Positions 32,942 through 42,211 of a DNA stretch of 64,000 nt are shown here, in pieces (positions within the stretch are counted from its first letter, which is position 1; every line of letters begins with the position of its first letter). The position numbers and the translations under genes are program-made. Location of the stretch: the NCBI GenBank assembly GCA_946414885.1, contig CAMKQH010000019.1:1-64000 (forward strand). The letters run 5' to 3'. The notes below the pieces were generated by a model. The model made no database searches, was not told where the DNA came from, and saw only the letters and a program-made list of their open reading frames with translations. This stretch comes from an uncultured Lachnospiraceae bacterium (GTDB taxonomy: Bacteria > Bacillota > Clostridia > Lachnospirales > Lachnospiraceae).

Positions 32942-35420
32942 ACCGGATCTGCTCCGCCAGCGTCATCTTGCGAAGTGCCCGCATCGGAAACAGTGAAACC
33001 ATTGTAAACACCACCCACAAAAGAATCAAAAACCGGAAATAGGTCCCGGGATGCCATGCCAGCTGGAGTTCCATGTCCAAAAGACCCATCAGCCTGCCAA
33101 AATCCCCATAGGCCAGAAACGCCACGGGACAGGCGATAAACAGCGCGATCGCCGCCAGAAGTGCACTCTCGGCAAAGAGCATCCTGCCGATGCGCTTCCT
33201 GCTCATGGCAGTGGACGCCAGCACCGCGCACTCCCTCTTTCTGCCCGCGAAGCCAATCAGCTGGTTGCTGATCATGCCAATCACCGTAAGGCCAACGCCC
33301 AGCCCAATGATCACCTTCAGCATGCCCTTTAGACCGTCTTCTTTTTCCTGCCAATACTGATCCACCTCCCCGGCCGTCTGGATTTCACTCACATAATTGC
33401 CGGAATACTTATGGATTGCCGCCTTCACCGCCGCTACGTCCTCACATTTGATCAGGATCGTGCCCGGCTTGTCATGAAACAGGCCCACGAAAAGATTCTT
33501 CGAAATCACGATGGAATTTGACGTGGAATCATATCCATAACTGTCACTAAAGCCCGCGAGCCGCAGCGTCTTCCTGATGGGAAGCACAAAGTCCGTTCCA
33601 AAGGTGATTTCTGCCTCCTCGCCAAGCTTAAGTCCCAATTTCTTTGCCAGCTTTTCATCCAGATAAAACTCATCATCCGCCAGTTCCTTTGGCAAATTCT
33701 TGATCCCGCAAAGGAGACGGAACCCTCCCTCCGGTGCCCCAAAGACATTCACGGTTGTCTTCTTTTCCCCAACGCCAATTTTTAATTCCTTCCCATACAC
33801 CAGTTCCACTTCATTAACGCCTGGCAGATCCTTTAGATACTGGTACGTGGATGCCTTTTGCTTTCCGTCACAGGAAACGACAAGGTCTGACTGATAGGCA
33901 TGAATCTCATACATGGCCTGAAGGCTCCCCTGAAAGAGGAAGAGGATCAGCGCCAGCGTCGTTGCGGTCACGCACAGAATCCCGCTTCCCACGGTACTCT
34001 TTCTTGCATAGATCTCCATGGCGGCAAGCCTCGCAATAGGCTTTTCTGCCTTTTCAAAAAAAGTGGCAAGCGCCTTGGAGCAGATCTTAAGGAACAAGGG
34101 GAACAAAAATGCCAGTGCCAGGATCAAGCTGACAAAGCTCACAAGCTGCGCAGGGACGCTCTTTACAAAGGCCATGCAGCCCAGTCCAGCCGCCAGAAAC
34201 AAGGCGCCGGCCCCAATCTGCATACGGTTTGCGCGATATTCCGTATCCTTATTGTCAAAGATAATGTCGCGGATGGCAGTCTTGGACGCCTTCAAAACTT
34301 CCCGCAGAGAACATGCGCACTCCACCAGCGCCGCCCCAAGGATCACCGCAAACCACGCCCAGGAGGGCGTACTGCCAAAGGTTTTCTCGATGGTCGCCGT
34401 GCCGCTTACCTGGATCATGCTGCCGAAGATCAGGTTCCGGACGCTCCCATAGAGAAGGCTCCCAAGAACGCCGCCAAGAATCCCGTAAAATCCACTTTCT
34501 GCAAGGAGGAGCACCGTGGTAAAGCCCTGGGTCAGTCCCAGGCTCCGGAAGGTTCCTACCACTGACATTCTCTCACTGATAACCCTTTGGGAAACACTGA
34601 CCGTCACAAAGATCACAAGCAGAAAACAGATGGAGAACATCAAAAGGAACATAAGACCAAGCATCTGCGTCATCTCCTGAAGTTCCTCGTCATCCGCAAG
34701 GTTCGTCACTTCCGCTCGATAATCCAGGTCCGTTATCTCTGCGACCACCTGACGGACGCGTTCGTTATCCAGTTTTCCGGAGCCGTCCCTTGGCAGCTCC
34801 GCGTAGGCCGTCTGCCAAGTGATCTCCTCTGCGGGATCGTAAAAAAGCCTCCGGAATCCCGTCTCACTCAAGATCGCCTCTACCCGCCCGTTGGCGATTC
34901 CTTTTTCCTGAAGAATCTTGCGGACCACGTAAGTCTCTTCCTTACCGCCGTCCCCGTACAAAAGGATTTCCTCTCCCTCTCTCCATCCAAAACGCTGCGC
35001 CGCCTTCAGCGATATGGCCGCCTCGCCCTCAGCGAGGGAGAGCTCCTCCGCCAGCAGCCGCATTTCCTTTGCGACGGAAAAATCAAAGGTCAGTACCGAC
35101 AGATCCTCCACGTGGAAATAATTGACAAATCCCTCCGGCATGGTAACCTGTCCCGATGCCCTCTCCGAGACCAAAAGGACCTCGCCTCCCGTCACGTTCC
35201 GAAGCTCCTCGCCGGACAGTCCAAGCTCATCTGCGATGATCAGGTCCGAAGATCCCGTGACCTGCGAAAGGAGGCTGTGGACGATGCCAGTGATGCTTCC
35301 CGTCACGTCTAAACTCAGCAGCGCCGCAAAGGAACAAAAGGAAATGCATACCACCAACAGAATTGTCCGCAGTGGCTTTGCAAATACATTTCGAAAAGTA
35401 TGTTTTAATAAGATCCCCAT
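32934..35420 (-). CDS. FtsX-family ABC transporter permease
   Basis: An 828-residue permease. The N-terminal helix (about 15-35) is followed by a large extracellular region (to about 260). A block of three helices and a FtsX-type domain follow, then a second extracellular region (about 520-690) and a final set of three helices. This duplicated layout is that of large MacB-like or BceB-related permeases. The start overlaps the end of the metallopeptidase gene by 16 bp, and the ATPase overlaps its end, so the three are one translational unit. Confidence 0.9.
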   Translation of the reverse strand: MGILLKHTFRNVFAKPLRTILLVVCISFCSFAALLSLDVTGSITGIVHSLLSQVTGSSDLIIADELGLSGEELRNVTGGEVLLVSERASGQVTMPEGFVNYFHVEDLSVLTFDFSVAKEMRLLAEELSLAEGEAAISLKAAQRFGWREGEEILLYGDGGKEETYVVRKILQEKGIANGRVEAILSETGFRRLFYDPAEEITWQTAYAELPRDGSGKLDNERVRQVVAEITDLDYRAEVTNLADDEELQEMTQMLGLMFLLMFSICFLLVIFVTVSVSQRVISERMSVVGTFRSLGLTQGFTTVLLLAESGFYGILGGVLGSLLYGSVRNLIFGSMIQVSGTATIEKTFGSTPSWAWFAVILGAALVECACSLREVLKASKTAIRDIIFDNKDTEYRANRMQIGAGALFLAAGLGCMAFVKSVPAQLVSFVSLILALAFLFPLFLKICSKALATFFEKAEKPIARLAAMEIYARKSTVGSGILCVTATTLALILFLFQGSLQAMYEIHAYQSDLVVSCDGKQKASTYQYLKDLPGVNEVELVYGKELKIGVGEKKTTVNVFGAPEGGFRLLCGIKNLPKELADDEFYLDEKLAKKLGLKLGEEAEITFGTDFVLPIRKTLRLAGFSDSYGYDSTSNSIVISKNLFVGLFHDKPGTILIKCEDVAAVKAAIHKYSGNYVSEIQTAGEVDQYWQEKEDGLKGMLKVIIGLGVGLTVIGMISNQLIGFAGRKRECAVLASTAMSRKRIGRMLFAESALLAAIALFIACPVAFLAYGDFGRLMGLLDMELQLAWHPGTYFRFLILLWVVFTMVSLFPMRALRKMTLAEQIRYE

Positions 35421-37513
35421 CTGTAAGCTCTCCTTTCCGGTGCGACGTACATCCCGTCCCCTTCCTTCACTCCGTATACTTCATAAAACGCATTGGTTGC
35501 CGCAAGCACCGCATTCACCCTGACGCACTCCGGACTGTGTTCGTCCTGCAGCAGCTGATCGATCCCCGCCGCGTCCTCCTTCCAAAGGCACCAGATCTTT
35601 GCGTAATTTTCAAACAAGTTTTCCCGCTCCTTCTTCCCCTTTACCACGTTCATCAGACACTCCATGGCGCCCTTGTCCGCAAAGTTCTCTCCCAGGGTCA
35701 GCGTTCCATCCACGTGATACACGTCCATAATGGCATATCCGTCAAAATACTCTATCATTTGGTTTTCCCGCTCTTTTAGGACTTCGCGGTCCGCCTCGCT
35801 GATCCAGCCTGGATCATACTCACCCTTCGCCGTAAACTTGATTCCGTTGGAATCAAAGGCATGCCCGATCTCGTGTGCCATGACCATGCCGATCCCCCCT
35901 AGGTTCGTCTCGTAAGAGGCCTTTGGGTCAAAGTAGGGGGCATGCAAAATCGCCACCGGGACCGTGAACACGTTATCCGGGCTGTAGCAGGCATTCATCT
36001 GCTGCATTGGCATCAAAAGGGCATCTTCATCCTTCGGTTTCCCGATTTTCTCAAGTTCCCGCTGATGACGAATGCAATTGAGGCGGCATGCCGTCTCCAG
36101 CGCCGTGGCTCCAAGGACATCGCTCACGCAAAGCTCTGGCGCGCCGGCATCCCCAGGCTTTTGGAACCGGATATCCTCAAGCTTTTGAAGGAGTCCCTGT
36201 CTGGTCTCCGCAGAAAGCCACTCCGCGCCGCTGATGAGTTCGCGATAACTTGCCTTCACGTCCCCAAAGAGCCTGTCCAGAAAGGCATCCATCTCCTCGG
36301 TATAATAGGCCTCTTCATAAAGTACGCTCACCTGCTCCGACAGGATCTCGTTTACGTACCTTGCCGCCAGTCTCTCATTCTCGTCAAAGGAACCGCTCTC
36401 ATAAAGCTTCAGGAAGGGATGCTCTTCCACCAAAAACGTCCGGTACCGGCAGAGAAGCTCGCAGGTCATCCAGGTCTTCAAGGCCTCCAGATTCTCCTCG
36501 CAAAAGCACTTCCCCAGTGCCGTAAGCTGCGCCGCGTCCGCCACGTAATAACCGCCGTAGGGATTCGGTCCCTTTATGCCGTTTATTCTTTCAATGACGC
36601 TTACATCCAAGCCTCCAAGGACGTCCGCCATCTCCTCCTCTTTTACAAATTCATAACAGCCAAGGAGATCGCTCTCGTATTGGATGGAAAGATCCGTTGC
36701 CATGCAAACGTCCAGCACCAGATAAACAAACGACTTTGCCTTCTCCCGCGCCTCCTGTGGCGTGTCCCCGCAGGACACCAGCGCGTCCACCGCCTGTCCA
36801 AGAAGCTGCTTCCTTGGTTCATCCTCTTCCAGGATCTCCTCAAAAGAAACGCCGCAGGTCTCCAGCTTCTGATCCAGGTACAGTGCATTTGCGCCGGCCA
36901 CGTAATAATCCTTCGAGACGGAGATCTGGAAAAACGGCATCCAGCCGATCTCCTCTTCCAGATCCCTCATGACTTCCAAGAGTGCCTCTGCGGATGCGGC
37001 GCCCCGGATCCTTGCCAGAGCATTTTCAATCGGATTGTATTTACCCGTCTCTTTCGCATCCAAATACTCCAGATATTGTCTCCATACGGCGCGGACCAGG
37101 GCCTGCGCGCTGCCCTCAGGATATGTTTCCTCCGAGCGGCCGACCGCGATCACTGCCGCATAAATTTCCTCCGTGATTGCTTCATCCATCTCCTGGATCG
37201 GTCCTCCATACGCTTTGCCGTACGCAAGCTTTGTCTTGGAAAGAGTCTCCCCGTTCACGTACGCATAATAATCATCCTGTGCCCGCGCCTTTAAGGCATT
37301 CGCCGCCTGCCCTTTCACGCCGCCATTTCCCCGGGCATCGCTTCCCCCTGCGCCGCTTTCCTGCGCATCTTTTCCGCTTACCCGCTCCACCTTCACGCAC
37401 CCTGCCTGTGCAAGGATCAGGCTTATCACGATAAGAAGTACGATCCCCTTGCCCGTCTGCTTGCCCCTTTGCTTTTCGATCCGCTTTCCCTGCCAGTGAT
37501 TTCGTCGCTTCAT
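35405..37513 (-). CDS. M13-family zinc metallopeptidase lipoprotein (PepO/neprilysin type)
   Basis: A 702-residue M13 endopeptidase. The zinc motif HEIGHAFDSNG gives the two histidines and the catalytic glutamate, and the third ligand is in GENFADKGAME. The C-terminal block GDGMYVAPERRAYRW is typical. An N-terminal hydrophobic segment (24-38) ends in the lipobox LAQAGC (C39), so the enzyme is lipid-anchored on the outside of the membrane. M13 enzymes cleave oligopeptides. Its coupling to an FtsX permease and a two-component system suggests peptide processing or removal as part of signalling. Confidence 0.92.
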   Translation of the reverse strand: MKRRNHWQGKRIEKQRGKQTGKGIVLLIVISLILAQAGCVKVERVSGKDAQESGAGGSDARGNGGVKGQAANALKARAQDDYYAYVNGETLSKTKLAYGKAYGGPIQEMDEAITEEIYAAVIAVGRSEETYPEGSAQALVRAVWRQYLEYLDAKETGKYNPIENALARIRGAASAEALLEVMRDLEEEIGWMPFFQISVSKDYYVAGANALYLDQKLETCGVSFEEILEEDEPRKQLLGQAVDALVSCGDTPQEAREKAKSFVYLVLDVCMATDLSIQYESDLLGCYEFVKEEEMADVLGGLDVSVIERINGIKGPNPYGGYYVADAAQLTALGKCFCEENLEALKTWMTCELLCRYRTFLVEEHPFLKLYESGSFDENERLAARYVNEILSEQVSVLYEEAYYTEEMDAFLDRLFGDVKASYRELISGAEWLSAETRQGLLQKLEDIRFQKPGDAGAPELCVSDVLGATALETACRLNCIRHQRELEKIGKPKDEDALLMPMQQMNACYSPDNVFTVPVAILHAPYFDPKASYETNLGGIGMVMAHEIGHAFDSNGIKFTAKGEYDPGWISEADREVLKERENQMIEYFDGYAIMDVYHVDGTLTLGENFADKGAMECLMNVVKGKKERENLFENYAKIWCLWKEDAAGIDQLLQDEHSPECVRVNAVLAATNAFYEVYGVKEGDGMYVAPERRAYRWGSY

Positions 37514-37873
37514 CTGCTTACTCCCTTTCCTTCCTCTGCCATGCTTCTTTCCATATTTTTCCCTGCCTCGTTTACTACGGTTTTATCATGACACGTTCTC
37601 CTCCATTCATGGGGAAAGCGTGGTGAATGACGTAAAAAGCGTGGTAAAATGCAATCTTTCTTATCTTCTTTTTCTAACTCATAAAAAAATGCGCACAGTT
37701 TCCGATATAAAATATGACGTGCTTAAAAACTATTTATACTGCGAATGTCCAGGACAGCTATTTTTCAAAACGCTGGCGGAAACTGTTCGGAGATCTTCCT
37801 AGGGGTTCCCAAACAAGTCAAGCCTTTCATCACGTCAAAATACCATAAAGCAAACCCCAAAGGAGGAATTAAA
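37514..37873. promoter_or_regulatory. Divergent control region of the metallopeptidase operon and a secreted protein
   Basis: 360 bp without a gene. It holds the direct repeats at 37615-37645, a weak -10 candidate GATAAA for the peptidase operon near 37585 with no proper -35 (as for an activator-dependent promoter), and a TATACT at about 37735-37740 on the plus strand that could serve the secreted protein gene. Both flanking genes have good ribosome binding sites. Confidence 0.5.
37615..37645. promoter_or_regulatory. Direct-repeat pair, candidate LytTR operator
   Basis: AAAGCGTGGT occurs at 37615-37624 and again at 37636-37645. The match extends to 12 of 13 bases. Start-to-start distance is 21 bp, two DNA turns, the spacing used by LytTR-domain regulators. 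It lies 102 bp upstream of the metallopeptidase start codon. Confidence 0.55.
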
Positions 37874-39592
37874 GTGTACAAGCAAAAAGAGCAAATTGCT
37901 CCCAAATCCAGCCGATCCATTCATCGGCCTTATTCTTTATGCCATGCATCCAGGCGCATTCTGGCCTTCACCTTACTCATTTCCATTCCCATGATCGGAT
38001 TTCCGTATCCCGAATTACCGTTTACGGTTCATGCCGCTTCAGATAAAACCATAACCGGACTTGGCACGGGAGCGATCGGCAATCCCATTTACCAGACGGG
38101 CGGTTGGCAAGACCTGCCTGAATATAACGGAGATACTTACTGGGTATATGACGACGGCACCGTGGCCACCAGAGATAACATGGGCGGCGGCTGGAGCTAC
38201 GTCTATTTTGGCAACTATAGCGGATCAGAATCCACGATATACAGAGTGTTGGATAATGCTTCCTCTGATTTTGGAATCGCGGGCGGAAGCATGCTTCTCG
38301 ACTGCGACGTGGTGTTATATACGACTCGCTTTGACGATGACGGCGCTGTCAACAATGGCGCCACATACCTCAACTCGTGGAGTTACAGCGATCTTCGAAA
38401 CGGTCTTAACGGTTCAGCATTTTTGGACAAGCCTGGCAATTTTACTTCCGTGGAAAAGGCTTCCATCGCAAACAGCTACAAATCCGGCGTTGCCGCCGGC
38501 GACGGAGTTTCCTTGGTCCAAGACGGCATTTACGAATTCACTCCCCTGGAAGGAGATCAGGTTTTCGTGCTTGATGCTTACGAATTAAGCAGACCGTCTT
38601 ACGGTTATAAGGATACTTGGTTAACCGATCTGAACAGGGAAAAGGACTCGACCCGCGTGAAATCTGGATTTGGCCCCAAGTATTGGTTGCGAACAAGGGT
38701 AACGCCAGAGGCTGATTCCGAGCAAAAACAAATTTATCAATGTAACAGTTTTATGATAGCCGGGGGATGTAAAGTTGATTCCTCTACTTCTGGCTCAGGC
38801 AAGGTGGCTCCAGCATTCAACGTCAGCCTCTCCTCCATCATTTCTTCCTCCCTTGTGGCCGGGAATGCCGGGGAACCCTATGCAGAATATAAGCTTACGC
38901 TGTTAGATCCCAACATGGTGATTTCCGTGGCAGAATCTGCGGAAGTTTCCCGGAACGCAAATACCGTAACCATCCCTTACGTGATAACCGGAGAAAACAG
39001 TGACAGTGCAAATCAGGTTTCCGTCATCCTTTTGGATGAAAAATACGTTCCGGGCAAAGCCGTGTCATCTGGCTTCGCATATATGCCTCTCGAAGTTGGG
39101 GACGTTGCACTTGGAACCGGATCTTTCACGCTTCCCGCCGCTTACGCTTCCAAAACCTGCGGAACGGATTATTATGCTTACGTTGCGGCTGAATCCGTAA
39201 ACGGAGGAACGCTTACCGATTATTCGTCTGCCCTCCTTCCGATCTCCATTCCCAACGGAGAGCCGGGGCTGGATGATGAAACCCAAACAGACCCCGACGG
39301 CGCAAAGCCGGCACCAAACGTTGACGACGTAATACTGAAACCCTTGTACGACGCACTTAGCGATGCCGTTTCGGCCGGCTCTGCCCAAACCATTACGTTT
39401 AAGTGCAACGATTACGCACTTCCGATCGGCGTTATGAGGACTTTGGCAGCCCATCCGGAAATTACGCTTGTCTATGATTGTATGTATGAGGGGACGGAAT
39501 ACGTGTTTACCATACGCGGACGTGACGTGATCGTAGATGAGTCCATTCCCTGGTATGGTCCGCTGTACTTGGCAGAGCGATTTCTAAACTGA
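37874..39592 (+). CDS. Secreted protein with DUF6273-like domain
   Basis: A 572-residue exported protein. The start is GTG at 37874, behind AAAGGAGG. The frame is open upstream but has no ribosome binding site. A long basic N-terminus and hydrophobic segment ending in VHA (about residue 54) form the signal peptide. Residues 80-330 contain the pattern of the DUF6273 family: WSYSDLRNGLNG, then YWLRTRV. An Ig-like region follows, then an acidic linker (about 470-490), and a C-terminal module with KPLYDALSDAVSAGSAQTI. No anchor motif is seen. Function is unknown. The promoter region is shared with the metallopeptidase operon. Confidence 0.75.
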   Translation: MYKQKEQIAPKSSRSIHRPYSLCHASRRILAFTLLISIPMIGFPYPELPFTVHAASDKTITGLGTGAIGNPIYQTGGWQDLPEYNGDTYWVYDDGTVATRDNMGGGWSYVYFGNYSGSESTIYRVLDNASSDFGIAGGSMLLDCDVVLYTTRFDDDGAVNNGATYLNSWSYSDLRNGLNGSAFLDKPGNFTSVEKASIANSYKSGVAAGDGVSLVQDGIYEFTPLEGDQVFVLDAYELSRPSYGYKDTWLTDLNREKDSTRVKSGFGPKYWLRTRVTPEADSEQKQIYQCNSFMIAGGCKVDSSTSGSGKVAPAFNVSLSSIISSSLVAGNAGEPYAEYKLTLLDPNMVISVAESAEVSRNANTVTIPYVITGENSDSANQVSVILLDEKYVPGKAVSSGFAYMPLEVGDVALGTGSFTLPAAYASKTCGTDYYAYVAAESVNGGTLTDYSSALLPISIPNGEPGLDDETQTDPDGAKPAPNVDDVILKPLYDALSDAVSAGSAQTITFKCNDYALPIGVMRTLAAHPEITLVYDCMYEGTEYVFTIRGRDVIVDESIPWYGPLYLAERFLN

Positions 39593-39662
39593 TTCCTTTG
39601 CCCAAAAATGGTTGTTATTGTGCCTTTCCATCGAAAAACCTGCACAAATCATTATTTTTTAC

Positions 39663-39690
39663 TTGAATTCTTCCTAAAAAATGGTATCAT
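39663..39690 (+). promoter_or_regulatory. Promoter of asnS
   Basis: TTGAAT (39663-39668), spacer 16, TATCAT (39685-39690). A second AT-rich box, TATAAT, stands at 39697. The leader is too short (about 30 bases) to hold a T-box riboswitch, and none is seen. Confidence 0.55.
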
Positions 39691-39726
39691 AGCACCTATA
39701 ATGATTTTTTAAGGAGGAAACATAAG

Positions 39727-41112
39727 ATGCGAACAAAAATCAAAGAGCTGTTCAGAAATACTTCTGACCACGCATCCAAAGAAGTGACCATCTGTGCCTG
39801 GGTACGTACCAATCGCGCACAGTCACAGTTTGGATTCCTGAACGTAAATGACGGATCGTTTTTCGAGAATTTACAGGTAGTTTACGAGAATGGACTTGAT
39901 AATTTTGACGCCATCTCCAAGATCAGGGTCGGCGCAAGCGTACAGGTAACGGGAACGGTAGTGCTCACCCCTAATAATCAGCAACCCTTTGAATTAAAGG
40001 CAAAAAGCGTTGAGCTCCTTGGCGACTGTCCCGAGGACTATCCCATCCAGCCCAAGCGCCACACCAGAGAATTCCTTAGAACCGTTGCACATCTTCGTCC
40101 CCGCACGAACCTGTTCAGCGCGGTATTTCGCATCCGCAGCGTCGCTGCCATGGCAATCCACGAATACTTCCAGAGCAACGGCTACCTCTACGTACACACG
40201 CCCCTCATCACCTGCGCGGATTGTGAGGGATCTGACCAGATGTTCAAGGTAACGACCCTAAATATGAACGACCTTCCGAAGACCGATGACGGCAAGGTAG
40301 ACTTCAGCAAGGACCTGTTTGGCAAGCAGAGCTTTATCACCGGCTCCGGCCAGCTCCAGGGCGAGACCTTCGCCATGGCATTCGGCGACATCTACACCTT
40401 CGGTCCCACCTTCCGTACCGAGAACTCCAACACCCAGACCCATGCAAACGAGTTCTGGATGATCGAGCCCGAGATGGCATTCTGCGATCTTCACGGCTTG
40501 ATGGACGTCGAGGAGGAGATGCTCAAGTTCGTCGTGAAATACGTTTGTGACAAGTGTCCTGAGGAGATCGAGTTCTGTGACAAGTTCGTTTCGAAGGGAT
40601 TGAAGGAAAAGCTTGACGGCATCATAAATGCCGAGTTCACAAGAATCTCACATCATGACGTGATCGACATTCTGAAGAAGGCAGACGTAAAGTGGGAGTT
40701 CGAGCCGGATTACGGCGAGGACATCGCAAAAGAGCATGAGAAATACATCGTTGACTACTTCCACGGCCCCGTGTTCGTCACCGACTGGCCGAAGGAGATC
40801 AAGGCTTACTACATGAAGGTAAATCCCGACAACAAGACCGTTGCGGCAGTTGACCTTCTCGTACCCCAGGCAGGCGAACTCATGGGCGGCAGCCAGCGTG
40901 AGGAGAACCTGGACAAGCTCATCGAGAGAATGAACGAGATGGGCGTTGACAAGGAGGGCATCGACTGGTACCTCGACACCAGACGCTACGGCGGCTGCAT
41001 CCACAGCGGCTTTGGCATGGGCTTCGAGCGCCTGATCATGTACCTAACCGGCGTCGAGAACATCCGCGACGTCATCCCTTATCCCAGAACACCCAAGAAC
41101 TGCGAGTTCTAA
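39727..41112 (+). CDS. asnS: Asparaginyl-tRNA synthetase
   Basis: Attaches asparagine to tRNA-Asn in the cytoplasm. A class IIb synthetase of 461 residues: N-terminal OB-fold anticodon-binding domain (about 1-110, VTICAWVRTNRAQSQFGFL), then the catalytic domain with motif 2 in TFRTENSNTQTHANEFW and motif 3 in GFGMGFERLIMYLTG. The pattern TENSNT..EFWMIEPE is that of AsnRS rather than AspRS. RBS AAGGAGG precedes the ATG. Confidence 0.97.
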   Translation: MRTKIKELFRNTSDHASKEVTICAWVRTNRAQSQFGFLNVNDGSFFENLQVVYENGLDNFDAISKIRVGASVQVTGTVVLTPNNQQPFELKAKSVELLGDCPEDYPIQPKRHTREFLRTVAHLRPRTNLFSAVFRIRSVAAMAIHEYFQSNGYLYVHTPLITCADCEGSDQMFKVTTLNMNDLPKTDDGKVDFSKDLFGKQSFITGSGQLQGETFAMAFGDIYTFGPTFRTENSNTQTHANEFWMIEPEMAFCDLHGLMDVEEEMLKFVVKYVCDKCPEEIEFCDKFVSKGLKEKLDGIINAEFTRISHHDVIDILKKADVKWEFEPDYGEDIAKEHEKYIVDYFHGPVFVTDWPKEIKAYYMKVNPDNKTVAAVDLLVPQAGELMGGSQREENLDKLIERMNEMGVDKEGIDWYLDTRRYGGCIHSGFGMGFERLIMYLTGVENIRDVIPYPRTPKNCEF

Positions 41113-41113
41113 C

Positions 41114-41157
41114 GACAAAAAAAGGACACGGGCATCGTTCCCGTGTCCTTTTTTGTC
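41114..41157. terminator. Bidirectional terminator between asnS and the DHH gene
   Basis: A 13-bp or longer GC-rich stem (AAAAGGACACGGG/CCCGTGTCCTTTT, 7-base loop) is flanked by A-runs and T-runs on both sides. It serves asnS on the plus strand and the DHH gene on the minus strand. Confidence 0.92.
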
Positions 41158-41160
41158 TTT

Positions 41161-42165
41161 TTAGGCCTTGAGATATCCCATTTTTTCAAGGATATCCATG
41201 AAGCGTTCGCGGATCTCGGCTTCATAATAGGCGCCCATGGGTTCCACCATACTCTGGGGAACGAAGCCTCCGGCCATGGAGGCATGTCCGCCGGCATTGC
41301 CGAGTCCGGACAGGGCATCACGGATCAGATATCCGGCATGAACCTGCGGGATCTCCGACCGGACGGAAAACTTCAGGCCGTCCTCCCGAACGGAGATCAC
41401 GACAACCACTTCCACCTCATCAAGAGACAGAATAAAGTCTGCCAGCGTTGCGATCAAGCCATCCGGGCAAGCGAACGGAACCACCGTATATCCGAAGCGC
41501 TCATAAACCTGAATGTGTTCAATGGCCGCACCGTAGGCTTTAAGGTCCCGGAATGCCATCGTATTATGCTCAAGGCGCGTGATCTTTTCCTTATTGTGGA
41601 ACGGAAAGACAAAACGAAGTGCCGCGATGTCCAAGTCCGTCACTCCACGGGAAAACTGCAGGGTGTCCATCTTCAGCCCATAGAGCAGCGCGGATGCCAC
41701 GTTCTCCGTCGGCGTGATTCCCAGATCCCGATAATACTGCGCGATCAAAGAAGCGCAGGCACCAGCGATCCGGACGTCTTTGTATAAATAGTTCTCTTCC
41801 GTGAACGTCGGATGATGGTCAACGCACGCAACCTCATCTCCCATAAAATCCTGTATGTTTCCGCCGTTTTTCTGGCTGTCCACGCAGATGATGGGATCTG
41901 ACTCCTTCATGTCATGCTTGACCTCATCGTAAGAAAAGATCTTAATCTCAAACTCCTCTAACATTCTGGAAGTACTTAGCTTGTCGATCCTTCCCGCATA
42001 ACAAAGGATCGGCTGAATTCCGAAATTCTCCAAAAGTTTCTGTAAGCCAAAGGCAGAACCAATGGCATCCGGGTCAGGGAAATTGTGCGTCTGTATGTAT
42101 ACTTTTGGTCCTCTCTCTTTACAGAGTTGAATCAGATCTTGAACCAAATCGTCTTCCTCCTTCAT
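41161..42165 (-). CDS. DHH/DHHA1 family phosphoesterase (NrnA-like)
   Basis: A 334-residue cytoplasmic phosphoesterase. The manganese-binding motifs are visible: THNFPDPDA (H27, D31, D33), D in CVDSQKNGG and the DHH motif in CVDHHPTFTEE. The C-terminal DHHA1 domain has GGHASMAGG. Relatives include NrnA-type oligoribonucleases and cyclic dinucleotide phosphodiesterases. The variant THNFPDPDA rather than THxxPDGDA means that specificity is uncertain. It starts 46 bp after carB and may be co-transcribed with it. Confidence 0.85.
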   Translation of the reverse strand: MKEEDDLVQDLIQLCKERGPKVYIQTHNFPDPDAIGSAFGLQKLLENFGIQPILCYAGRIDKLSTSRMLEEFEIKIFSYDEVKHDMKESDPIICVDSQKNGGNIQDFMGDEVACVDHHPTFTEENYLYKDVRIAGACASLIAQYYRDLGITPTENVASALLYGLKMDTLQFSRGVTDLDIAALRFVFPFHNKEKITRLEHNTMAFRDLKAYGAAIEHIQVYERFGYTVVPFACPDGLIATLADFILSLDEVEVVVVISVREDGLKFSVRSEIPQVHAGYLIRDALSGLGNAGGHASMAGGFVPQSMVEPMGAYYEAEIRERFMDILEKMGYLKA

Positions 42166-42211
42166 TCTATATGGTACAAAAGTCCCCCCCGAAACTTCTC
42201 TACGTTTGTAT

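Noticed and set aside
35942..37294. 450-residue open frame on the plus strand
   Set aside because: Opposite the M13 metallopeptidase gene, whose catalytic motifs are intact. The composition is arginine/histidine/leucine-rich, as in antisense shadows.
39593..39726. T-box riboswitch before asnS
   Set aside because: The leader after the promoter is about 30 bases, with no T-box sequence and no stem I structure.
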